64,000 nucleotides of DNA from Azadirachta indica (lineage: Eukaryota > Streptophyta > Magnoliopsida > Sapindales > Meliaceae). Shown piece by piece: positions 50,755-62,065 of this stretch. Below the pieces are notes generated by a model. It saw only the letters and a list, made by a program, of their open reading frames with translations, had not been told where the DNA came from and made no database searches. The stretch spans positions 1,320,350 to 1,384,349 of the forward strand of contig CM040452.1 of the NCBI GenBank assembly GCA_022749755.1, read 5' to 3'. Made by a program: the position numbers and the translations under genes. Positions within the stretch are counted from its first letter, which is position 1. Each line of letters starts with the position of its first letter.

Positions 50755-51620
50755 AAAAAAGGGCGGCGGATTGTCACGTGCCGCCGGTTCGGAAGCGAAA
50801 CCGCCGAAAGCATAAGAGCACGAGAGCGCGCTCCTCGCAGAACAAGCGCGTCCAAGTTCCGGAGTCGCCTACCCTCTCGACGGAGAGCTTACACTCGCGG
50901 GTGAACAGTGTGCTGGTGAACAGTACCCCCGCGAGCAAACATGGAATTCCGAGAGCAGTTCGGGGGAGAGCGGAGCGGAACGGGAGCGTGCCCGACATCC
51001 TACCGTATCAACCGAGGCTAGGCAAGTCAATGGGCCTTGGAAGCAACCACCACAAACATCTTTAGAAGCACCATTTGGGCTGGGCAGCAAGACACATGCA
51101 AGGAGCAAGCTGGACAGCACTTGGTTTGGCTTAGTAGTTTAGCTTGGTTTCCTTAGAGTGTGATCCAATAGGCCCAATGTTGTATTTAATGGTGGTAGGT
51201 AGGATATTTCTTGTCTTTTTGTAAATGTTGTAAATGTGGACACATCTTGGCCATTGATAGTGCTTGAGTCAATTAAATCATGGCCATTCATTTGTGCATA
51301 TATATTGTATAGTGAAATGTAATGAAAAAAGGAGACCCATTTCTCTCTTCCATTTGCTTCTCACGTTGCTTCTTCTTCTTCTCCATTTCGCTCCCAAATT
51401 GAGCACCAAATTAACACTGCTCACTGTCATTCTTGCAACACACACACACAAATTGATCTTGGGAGAATTAAAGACTTACTTGGGCAGTGGTAATCAGCTA
51501 GTTCAAGTGCCGCATGTGCTGGAATTTCCGCCTCAGTTCCCAGCGCGTGACAGGATGGGGGAGGGGAGGGTGAGGATGGGGTTGGTTAATGAGTACGATC
51601 TCTAAACTTTGGCCCATTAA
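50755..51620 (+). mobile_element. GC-richer insert between the two direct copies, LTR-like
   Basis: 50760-51070 is strikingly GC-rich (GGCGGCGGATTGTCACGTGC, CGAGAGCGCGCTCC) and open on both strands for 75-95 codons, but no protein family is recognised. It is followed by a promoter-like AT stretch (51295-51330), a pyrimidine-rich TTCTTCTTCTTC run and a CA repeat (51439-51450). The overall texture is that of an LTR or TRIM-type element; ends and target duplication were not found. Confidence 0.35.
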
Positions 51621-51794
51621 TCTCATTAACTCCAATAATTTCAAAAATAATTATAAAAAATTTTAATTTATTAATAAATAATAATTATATCTTTATTTAA
51701 TAATAGTTAAGATATTGTTAAATACTTTTAATGTATAAAAAAATAACAGATATCTTTTAAAGTTTTAGAAAAATCAAATATCTTTAAAATATTG

Positions 51795-54435
51795 ATAAAA
51801 TAAGATAAATTTTAATTATTAATTATTTAATCCCTGTTATCTACAACATATTAGGGATTAAACTGTTAAACATAAAAGATTTATTTTTTTTTTATTATAT
51901 ATTTTAAAAATTTTAGAAACAAAAATATAATCATTTCAATTAAAATGATAAGAATAAATTTGAACAAACTAATATGTTACATATTTCTCACTTTTTTTTT
52001 TTCACCTTTTCAGTAATAACTTAGTATGTAAAGTTTATAAGAATTTTTAATAAAACACGAACAATAATTTATTTAATATATATAATTTATATTTTTTTTT
52101 ATTGTATTTTTTAAAAAAATTATCAAGTATATAATTAATGTAAATAAAAGAAAATATAAATACATATTATACAAATAAAGATATAATCAAAATTCTTTTA
52201 AAAAAAATGAATCAAAATTAATTAAAATTTTTATAGATTCTCGTTTGTATTGAGCTGGGTTGACTTCACAGCAAAAGCATGTTGGATTTAGTATTGTTAG
52301 CTGTTGAATTTGGATCAAATGAATAAAGGCTCACCACATCTCTTAACGATGACTCGATGGTCCAAGAGTATTGTAACCCTAAGAAGATTTTTCTAAATTA
52401 GATTTATTTGCTACGAATTCTTCTCCTAATGTATGAAAGTGAGTTAGGTCTAATAACAATCTAAAATGACACGGGGCACTAAAAATAGGTTGCAAGTAAC
52501 GATGAATTGCTTTAAATCATATAGGGCGTACCTTGATGTATATGATATGTCTGAGCAATAGAACCCACTTCGTGCTTATCCTTGTCTAAGTCAAATTTCT
52601 ATTATTAGGATTTGGCTTTAACTCATAATAAATTTATATATGTTTTAATTCTAACCCTAGCTATTAAAAAGACTTGCATTTCTAATTAACTAATTTTATT
52701 TTAATTAATACAAGTTTAATTAAAATAAAATTTTAGAAAGGTGTATATGATGACTCTTAAAATATTTTTCGAGTTTTTTTTTTTTTGAGTCTATAAAGTT
52801 TCTAATAAACTTTTGTGTTCCCTTTGGAGTTTAAAGTTCCCTAAATAGACTTAATGTAGAATGAAATATATTGATTTGAATATAAATATATCTAATATGT
52901 TATAGTCAAGTCTCTTGTCTCGATAATTGATGTATAATTATTTTTATTTTATTTGTAAATAAGATATTATTTTCCACATTATAAACGTTCATACATAGCA
53001 TTCAATTGAATTATTAAAGTAGGTATAGTAAAAAAGAAATGGCATCAAGAAGAGCTACGTGTCATTTGTTGTAAATAACACGTCTTTTTATAGGTAGTAT
53101 CAATGCTGACAAGTTACGTGTTAAATAATTGTACTTTTTGAAAAATATATTTTTATTTATTTTTATTTTAATATTACATAACAATTAATCTATTAGCATT
53201 TAATTAAAAATGTATCAAAAGTCTTAATAAGATCCTAATTCGAATATCTACACCTGTACTGGATGATGACTGACGCTGTAAAGAGAGAGAATACTACTCA
53301 CATAATGTGAAAAATTTTTCCCGTCGGCTTAAGCTAGCAGGAATCAAAGATGTGCTTTCTCAGTGAAAGCAGCATCTTCCAGCCATTTGGACAGTGCTTA
53401 AGTGGTAAATATATTTTAATTTGTTTAAAAAAAAGAGATAAATAATAATATGTTCTGGAAAATAATTGTAATTTATTGAAAAAAAATATTTTAAAAACAT
53501 GAAAGTCTGAACTTTAGAACTTAAGATTAATAATTCAAGCCTTAATAATCAACGCACAAATATTTTGGGTATATTATAATATATATCTTATACAGATATT
53601 TGGTAAATTATTCTACATGTTGGTGCTCCTAAAAGTTTAAAAATAATAGATTTAAATGAAAATAAAAGGAATAAAATTTAAAAATTTAAAAATTTTCACA
53701 TTAATTTTGAAATTAAAATGTATTAACAATTAAACTGACAACGAGAAAAGTTAAACAATAAAATTATAATGTAATAAATTCATTTATTTTTATTTTTCTA
53801 AAATTCATTTATTTTCATGTTTTATTATTTGTAAATTCTCTTTATTTTTTCACTTTATTTTGATTAATTTCTTAAATAAAATAAACAAATTCATTTTAAA
53901 TCTAAATTAATTGAGATCTTATAACTCACAACTAAGATATTTACGTCATTCATTAACGAAAAAAGGACTTACAAATCCTTAAATTTAACATATTATACTG
54001 ATTAATTTTGATAATTTCAAAAATATCATCAAGGTCCCAATTTATTAAATTATATACTATTTTTTCGAATATTTTTTTAATAAAATATAATTAATATTAA
54101 AAAAAATATATTTATTTTATTTAGATCAGATTAAATTTGTATATTTTAAATGGATCGAGTTTAGATCATATTCTATCATACCATGGATTAAATTGGATTG
54201 AAAAAAATTATAATCTGACAAATGATGAATTGGATACGGATTTGGTGAAATCTACCCAATTCGATCACTGAACAGCCCTAAATTTAAATGAAAATATTGC
54301 CAATCACGTGGATTTCCTTTTGAATGCCTAAATAATGATATTGTTTGGTTGCTAGAAAAAGTCCAAAAGAATTGACAAAACATAATAAGAGATGGGCAAG
54401 GTGAAAATGTAACCACAAATTGAAGGCAATGTGTC
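51795..54435 (+). repeat. Direct duplication, second copy (about 2.6 kb)
   Basis: Diverged copy of 48425-50745 with two extra pieces: about 85 bases at 52240-52320 and about 280 bases at 53145-53425. No genes. The minus-strand frame at 54252-54467 arises from the promoter-like end and is not a gene. Confidence 0.85.
53145..53425. mobile_element. About 280 bp insertion in the second direct copy
   Basis: Absent from the first copy near 49725-49735. It contains CCCGTCGGCTTAAGCTAGCA and GAAAGCAGCATCTTCCAGCC, less AT-rich than its surroundings. It may be a small transposable element; no clear terminal repeats. Confidence 0.4.
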
Positions 54436-56100
54436 TTGTTTTCTGGAGTAGTGACCAACATATCCATATAATTTATTTTTTAGAACATTTGGATATAAAT
54501 TATATAAATTAATATAATTATATATAAATTATATAACTATTTTCAAAATTATAAATCATACAAATAATTATTTATCCCAAATATCTAGATTTATATTATT
54601 TATAATATTTTGAAATATAAATTCTAAATATTCAAGACCGAATATTAATTTGTCAAAAATATTTTTAAAATTATGAATAATATAATTCATATAATCCAAA
54701 TATTGAGAATATCTAGTTATAAATTCTATTAAATTTTAAACTTATTTTAATTATAAATTCATTGAGAATAAATTATGAATACATATTAGTAAAAAAATAT
54801 ATTATATATAATCCAAATATTGACAGTAAAATTATTTAAAATAATAATAATTTGGAGACTAATTATCGAAAATATTGAATACAACATAATCAAAAAATAA
54901 ATTATAAGATTATATTAGTCATTATGCATTAGCAATGTAAAATTGAAATGTTCAATTTATATGCTTTCTAAAATATAAGGGTAAGATAGTCATTTTGCTT
55001 GATTACACAGTAACTTCAAGAGAGTATTTATCGTTTTCTCATATTTTACGGGTATTTATCATTTCTAAAACTTTAGAGAGTATATGTCATTTTCTTATAC
55101 ATTAGTGAGTATCTGTTAATAGAAAAAATATTCTTAACCTCTTTAGGGTTTGAGACAATTAGTCACTTTTCTCTACTATTTTAAAAATACTTTGAAAACC
55201 CCCGTCATTATCTCTATCACAGTTAAAAAAGCAACTTTTAAGGGTAAAAATGTATTTTGCCTTTAAATTTTATGATATATTATTACTTTTTAATTAAATT
55301 TACCACTGTTTCGTCGCCTATCACTGCCATCCGTTGTCATTGTCTGTGACTGTCAACTGTTTGCATTTTTATAAATAATCAAGTTTAACAAACATAATGG
55401 ACGCTAAATTTATGTGAAAAAGCCCCTCTAATGTGAGTGAGAGTAAAAAACTACGATCGAAAAATTTTTACTATCACCAAATAAGAAGTATCAGAGCCTT
55501 CTTACAAGATTACAGTCTTAGAAACAAATAAAAACTTAATCACAAAGTAAAAGCCAAAAAAAACCTCACTCAATACATCAATAGATAAACATCAAAGTGA
55601 AAGAGTTAAAATAAGATTGTAGAAAAATTTTGAAAATTAAAGCTGCTGTGAATGTAAATTCTGGATATGTTAGAGAGCTCTAATGATTAATCACACTGTC
55701 CAAAATCAAGTACTATGTGTGTAGAATCTCCATGTAAAATTTGAGCCAAAACGAAATTCAAATTGCCACTCGATTGTCAGCTTGATGAAAACTGCGCAAG
55801 ATTAAAATTTTCTGCAAAAGTGCCCGTCTTTCTATCTTACGGCTTGCACTACTCTTCTCACACACACACACACTTTATATAGGCACAAAACAAATCTAAA
55901 ATTTCTTTACCCATATAAATTTTAAAATTGGGTCTTTTCTAAATAGGAGTGAAGCCCAACCCAACAGACATATATATTTTTAGCTGGTTCTATTTCTTTA
56001 CTCTTGTCTGCTGACAAAATAGTAATTTGGGTGGCAATCAATTACCGCATCGTGGTTTGAAATACGGAGGCCCTACTTTCTTAATCAGAACGCCAGTGAT
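54436..56100. other. AT-rich region upstream of the terpene synthase
   Basis: Non-coding. It includes a CA microsatellite (about 55859-55872) next to CTTTATATAGGC, a second TATA-like site far from the ATG. No other element recognised. Confidence 0.5.
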
Positions 56101-56210
56101 GGCAAGACCTCGATTCAGTTTCTTTGGTCATGTATGGTCCTTTCTTAGTATTTTATTGGATTTTTCTGCAACCAAACCTTATCATCTTTCAGGCATAGAA
56201 AATGAAGTCC

Positions 56211-56233
56211 CACGTGATTGGCAACAATATAAA
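56211..56233 (+). promoter_or_regulatory. G-box and TATA box of the terpene synthase gene
   Basis: CACGTG at 56211-56216 and TATAAA at 56228-56233, about 57 bases before the ATG at 56290. The G-box block also occurs, inverted, at 50605 and 54305. G-boxes bind bHLH/bZIP factors in plants; use here is an inference. Confidence 0.45.
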
Positions 56234-56289
56234 TTTGGCTTTCGCTCTATGTTGTCTTGCGAGAAGTCATTAAGTAAAGGAATCCAAGC

Positions 56290-59200
56290 ATGTCTAGCAA
56301 GATCCCTGAAAATTATCGTCCACTGGCAAACTTTCGTCCTTCAATATGGAAGGACACTTTCGATTCAATGCCCTCACCTAAGTTGGTAAAAATATTCCAT
56401 CTCTTAAAAATATTCTAACGTGTATAGGTGGAAATACTAGCTTCAACAATAATATTATTTTTTACAAATACTAATTAACTATATTCTATCTCTATATTGT
56501 TTGTGTGTGCAGGCACCTGAAGATGATAGGCTTTTTGAAGAGCTGAAAGAACAGGTGAAGGAAATGTTAAGTATTGCTTATTCTGCCGATGATCCGGTAA
56601 AGGAAGTTGTTCTGATCAACTCGCTATGCCGTCTTGGCGTGTCATATCATTTTGAGACTCAGATTGAAGAACGATTATGTCATATTTTTGAAGAACATCC
56701 CGATCTTGCTGCTGAAAATGACTATGACTTGTACACTGTTGCTCTCATATTTCGAATTTTTAGACAGCATGGTTTCAGAATGTCTTCTGGTAAGTACACA
56801 CGCGCACACACACGTATATATGTGTGTGTATTATTTTGACTACGACCAGAGGCAGAGCCATAATCTAACATTTGCGCGGCTCGAATTATAACATAAATTT
56901 TTAAATTTAAAAAATTAATAAATAAATATTAAAAAATAGGTTTATTATTTAACATCAACAATAGAGCTAAATAAAATTTTTATGGAGATTTTGAAGATTA
57001 TTTTTTAAAATTTAGAGAACTGATATTAGATATTGGCACCAATGAAGAATTGACTTCTAAATTTTTTGTACTTTTTTTTTAAAAAAAATTGATTAATTGT
57101 AAATGATTTTTCTATATGAAAAATATTAAAAAAAAAAAAAGAATTTAGATACATATAGTTTTCCTTTCTTATAAAAATATATATATATACATAGACTAGT
57201 CATAAAAAATTTTTTCCTGTTAAAAAAAGGCTTATTCCAAGTATATATAGTTTTCCAACACGAAGTTTTCAATTATATAGTTGTTTTACAAGAAACAAAT
57301 TTCCAATTATGTGAAGCATAAAATTACATAAGAAATTCTTTAAAAAAAAAAAAATTCTTTATTAGTAAAGTATTAATAAATAAGTTTAAAAAATATATTA
57401 TTATATCATTTAAAAATAAATAATTAAAAATATAAGAAGTAAGACCACCTATTTAAATCAAATACAATAATGAGACCCCTTAATTGTAAATGACAATTTA
57501 ATTCAAAAGTGTTAAACCTCTAAAAGTGGTATGGGGGGTATTTTGCTCAAAATTTCTATCATCCTAATACTTTTGTTAGGAGATTCTATCAAGGCCAGAG
57601 GGGGCCTTGAAGAGCTCCACCACTAACTTCTGACTATGACATATACATTGTCACTCTTTCATTATTATATTATTTTGACACTGAAAATATAATAATAAAA
57701 GAGATCTGGGTTGCGGCACATAAAGTCTTGCATGCATGCTTTATATATTAATTGAAGTAGTTAGTTAAATAACTATAATGAATACATACAATTTGCCTAT
57801 GATACTAATAAACACATCATATGGATAATGAATCAGGTGTGTTTAACAAATTTAAGGAGTCCGATGGTAGATTTAAGGAAACTTTAATCAGGGATGTGGA
57901 GGGGATGTTAAGTTTATATGAAGCTACACAATTAAGGGTACACGAAGAAGAATTTCTGGAGGAGGCCCTAACTTTCACAACGGCTCATCTGAAGAAGATA
58001 TCGTTGGCTCCAGACACAAGCCCTCGATTAGCAAAATATATAATTGAAGCCCTTGAGCAGCCCTTCCACACAGGTGTGCCAAGACTTGAGGCACTCAAAT
58101 ATATCTCTTTCTACGAGCATCAAGAATCTAGAAATGACACTCTACTCAAGTTTGCAAAATTAGATTTCAATCGTGTACAATTACTGCACAAACAAGAGTT
58201 GAGCTGCCTCACAAGGTACATGTATATTTAATTCAGAATTAATACATAGAGACTATATATTTAATTATGCATATTAATTAATGTGTTCACATTTTAAATT
58301 TATTGCAGCTGGTGGAAAAATTTAAACTTGGCATCGATGTATACTTATATGAGAGACAGACTTGTGGAGATTTACTTATGGAGTATTGCACAACATTACG
58401 AGCCTTGTTACTCACGTTCTTGATTGATATTTACTAAAATTACTATGATGACAGTGGTTATAGATGATACATATGACGCATATGGTTTACTTGATGAACT
58501 CCGATATTTTACAGATGCAATAGAACGGTTTGTATAAATATGAATATACATACATATATATATATATGTATACACACACACATTACTCAGTTGTTAATTA
58601 ATTGATGAGGAAATTATAAAGATATTGAAACATTCATTTACTCATGAAAATTATATATGTCTTTATTTACAGATGGGACATAAATGCCCTTAGTCAACTG
58701 CCAGATTATTTGAAACCTTTATACAGGTCTCTTTTGAATCTTTTTGAAGAATTAAACAATGAAATGACAGAGGAAGGAAGATCTTACAGTATCTCATTTA
58801 CGAAGGAAATGGTAATTAATATTATTTGTCTAACTAGCTTTCTTTCACTTTGATATGCATGCATATACTCTTTATTATATATAATTACTATATTTTCAGA
58901 ACTAACTTGGCATTTTTCCTGATAAAATTATTAGGTTAAAGAAGTTGCGAGAGCTTATTTTGTTGAGGCTCAATGGTTCCGTGAAGGTTATGTGCCATTA
59001 TTTGATGAGCGCATGAGCAATGCTTTAATTTCAGCATGTTGTGCTCTTGTTCCAGCAGGAACATTTATGGGTATTGGAGAAATTGCTGGAATCCATGCAT
59101 TTGAGTGGTTGCAGAGTAAACCAAAAGTTATGATATCTTCCTTTACAATCCTTCGTCTCATAGCTGACTTGGTATCTCACGAGGTATATTATATATATGA

Positions 59201-60264
59201 CTGCTTACTCGTGAAAGTTAATGTATCGTGTATTTTACACACACACACACACAAACAAATGAACGCACGCACCCGAAACTTTTAACATAAATTTTAAAAT
59301 ATAAGGTATGAGCTTTTATAGCATTTAAAATATAAATTTGAGAATGTTTGTATAAATTTATTAGGGTAGTCATTTGCATCACTTTGTGTCTTTTTTTTTT
59401 TTTTGTTGGCACTAAATTTGCATATAATTTTTGAAATTTGTATTTGAAAAGATGTGGACTTTTTTAGCAAAAAAGGCCTATATATGGCAGATAGATTCGA
59501 GTTAAAATTGTGTTTGCTCTAGGTTCAAGGTCACAGTTAAAGCCTAATTGTCAAGTAAAATTGAATAAATACATTTGGTAATTAATCATAGTTTATAATA
59601 TTTGATAAATTTAATACCTTATTGAATAATTAATATTATTTAAATTTTTATAGTAAATATTAAGATTTTTATTTTATGTTGTGACAAAAGTAAAGATAAT
59701 ATTTTTTTAGTGGTTATTTTTTACAGTTTAAAACGTGTTTGTTAATATTCTAAAATCTATATTTTAAAAATGAGAATCGTAAAATACTTTTCGTAAACTT
59801 TTTTTGAATAATTGAATTTGAATAATAAATATGTCCTTCGCCTTTTACTTAAAATAAAAATAAATGTAGCAGATGGAAAACAATAACGAGCAAGCACTTA
59901 TTTATTACGCTTTTAAAACAAAATGAAAGTATAACAGTTTCAAAATAGAGTTATTCTAACCCTGTATTTACAGGCTGAGCAAGAGAGGGGACATGTTGCC
60001 TCTGTTGTCGAATCTTACATGAAGGAATATGGAACCACAAGTGCGAAAACAGCTGAAAATTTTAAGATAATGACCGCAAATTCATGGAAGGATATAAATG
60101 AAGAATGTATGAGACCGACAGTTGCTCCATTGCGACTAATTAATATAATTGTTAACATTGCACGCATAGCAGAAGTTTATTACAAGGAGGTAGATGGTAT
60201 AACAAATCCAGAGTACCTGAGAGACTACGTCAGAAAACTATTCATTGATCCAATACCTCTTTAA
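56290..60264 (+). pseudogene. Sesquiterpene synthase (TPS-a type), one in-frame stop
   Basis: Seven predicted exons: 56290-56385, 56513-56789, 57837-58215, 58309-58527, 58673-58811, 58935-59183 and 59974-60264. All have GT..AG borders and matching phases, giving 550 codons including the stop, the usual length and exon plan of cytosolic angiosperm sesquiterpene synthases. Motifs: RPSIW near the start with no plastid transit peptide, RDR (266-268), DDTYD (303-307), and an NSE/DTE region ADLVSHEAE (447-455). Codon 289 is TGA (58421-58423) where a CGA arginine would fit, so translation would stop before the catalytic metal site. The NSE motif has Ala447 where a metal-binding Asn/Asp is usual. All other splice sites and frames are intact, so the loss looks recent, or the stop may be an allele or a sequencing error. 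Confidence 0.85.
56822..57780. other. Terpene synthase intron 2, probable TE-derived content
   Basis: The second intron (56790-57836, 1047 bases) is longer than most others in the gene. It holds AT-rich sequence with A-runs and the phrases GACTACGACCAGAGGCAGAG (56837) and CAAGGCCAGAGGGGGCCTTG (57591). It may contain a decayed inserted element; the type is not clear. Confidence 0.4.
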
Positions 60265-60540
60265 GAATTGACTAGTTGATGGCTGCTGCTGGTGAAGTTA
60301 TGTTTATGGTTGTTTGCTTTTCTTTAGTTGTGCTGGTTGCTGTTGTTTGTTTGGGTTCCTGGTTCTGTTTTCTTTTTCTCTTGCTGATGCCGGAGTTATG
60401 TTTGCTGCTATTTGTTGTTGCTGTTATTTGCTGTTGGAGTTATGCTTTAATGTACCCTTTCATTTTGTCTTTAAGTTGGTGTTGTTCTCTTTTCTATTAT
60501 ATTTAATAATTCTCTCTATATTTAGCTCTTAGAGATTACT
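60265..60540 (+). other. 3' untranslated region of the terpene synthase
   Basis: T/G-rich sequence with imperfect GCTGTTGTTTG-like repeats. It makes hydrophobic open frames (60276-60532) that are not genes. It probably contains the transcript end near 60500-60540. Confidence 0.5.
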
Positions 60541-60769
60541 TAAAAAAAAAAAAGTGAATTACCGTATACTTTATTTTTTTAAAAATTTTTTCACATGGTA
60601 AGGTTTTTCTTTTCTATATGACACGTGAAAATAGCACTAATTCCTCCTAATTGGTTAGAACTCATCATAAAAGGTTTAAAACTTTTCTTTTTAAGGGTTT
60701 TATTTTCTTAATCGAAATAAGAAGAAATAACATTAATTGCTCCTAATTGGTCAGGATTCTAAGGTTTCT

Positions 60770-60960
60770 AAACTTTTTGTGTTCCCTTTGGAGTTTTAGC
60801 TCTCTCGAGTAGTTTTAATATAGAAATGAAATATGTTGATTTGAATATAATACATCTAATATATTATAGTCAAGTCTCTTGTTTCGGTAATTGATATTAC
60901 ATTCTTTTTATCTCAATTTGATTTATAAATATAGTATTATTTTTATTGTTATAAGAATTT
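60770..60960 (+). repeat. Further copy of the dispersed spacer repeat
   Basis: GTGTTCCCTTTGGAGTTTTA and CAAGTCTCTTGTTTCGGTAA match 49380-49530 and 52800-52940. A weaker relative is at 8870-9000. Non-coding. Confidence 0.7.
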
Positions 60961-61009
60961 TTTTGGAAAAAATCTCCAAAACAAAAGCTTAGAGCAATAT
61001 TATTAAAGA

Positions 61010-61670
61010 ATGAACAGAAGAGAACAAACGAAAAGAAGAAAAGGCTTGACAATTCAATTAAAAATAAACATGAAACGAGAAATCAGAAGAAAAAAAACTT
61101 CAACAAAAGATACGGCAGTAACCCACAAGCCCACCAGAACTCTTGCAGAATCGGCAGCAACAACAAGATGCCAGCCACAAAACTAGCAGCAGCAAATAAT
61201 CCTCAGAAAATGCAGAAGCTGAAAAACTGCAATTTTCTTCGCTCCCAGCAGTGGCTGCAGCTGACAAAAACGGTAAGTCGGAAGACTACTTGCATCCTTA
61301 GAGAGTTGGCTGCAAATATCTTTTAGGAGGAGTATCCCACCAATAAAAAACCTTATGATGAAGACTTAAGTTCGTCAAAGTATCTGCTATACTATTATTT
61401 CTCCTAAAACATATAACGAAAATTCATTTTGGAAGTCAGGTCTTGACCATTAAACCCACGATTATTATGCAAACCCAAGGGGGAAGAATAGACTTATTGT
61501 TGACGAGGTGAATAAATAGAGTTGAATCACTCTCCAACCAAAGATTCAACCCACCCTTATCATAAGCAATCTCTACTATCAAGATGGCGGCCATAATCTC
61601 AGCCTTAAAAAAAAAAAAAAAAAAAACAGTGTTATGGCCAAGAGAGAGACCAATGTTAATTATAAGCGTT
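61010..61670 (-). mobile_element. LINE 3' fragment with RNase H domain
   Basis: Minus-strand translation from about 61607 to 61290 reads KAEIMAAILIVE, LWLESDSTLFIHLV, then, after two stops, RRNNSIADTLTNLSLHH and FYWW. This is the plant LINE-type RNase H with its E, D and D positions. A run of about 20 A (plus strand, 61603-61626) sits just upstream in the domain. Truncated and inactive. Confidence 0.65.
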
Positions 61671-62065
61671 AGCTACTTTAAAAACTTAATAATGCTATCT
61701 ATGCAAATTCATTAATTCAGACACCTAAACGTAGCGTTATTAATTAGCATTTTATTAAAGTGCTACAATGAAAAAGAAATAGCATTAAGAAAATAAAGCT
61801 ATGTACGTATCACTTTTTAAAGCAATTCACCGTTACTTGCAACCAAACCTTGGGAGAATAAAGATTTTTTCTCATTAATTTTGACATTAAAATATATGAA
61901 CAATTAACCAGTTACTATTAAGAATAAAGATTTTCAAAGAGTGAAAAAGTTGCATCACCACGTAAGTTTTCTAATTCTTTTTTAAAAAATTCTTAAAAGA
62001 ATTAGTGATATTTACTTTATGAGTATAATTAGATTTTTATTTGAATAAATAGATTTTTATTTGAA
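61671..62065. other. Spacer between LINE fragments
   Basis: AT-rich; it contains words of the dispersed spacer repeat (GTTAGCTACTTTAAAAACTT near 61668; also seen near 6803). Nothing coding. Confidence 0.5.

Noticed and set aside
54252..54467. 71-codon minus-strand frame that resembles the 56027 frame
   Set aside because: The similarity is at DNA level (inverted promoter module); neither is a coding exon.
56027..56389. 120-codon frame overlapping terpene synthase exon 1
   Set aside because: It overlaps the promoter and exon 1 in another frame; the synthase start at 56290 is supported by family similarity and splicing.
60276..60532. Two overlapping hydrophobic frames after the terpene synthase
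   Set aside because: Low-complexity T/G-rich 3' untranslated sequence; hydrophobic residues follow from base composition and no family is recognised.
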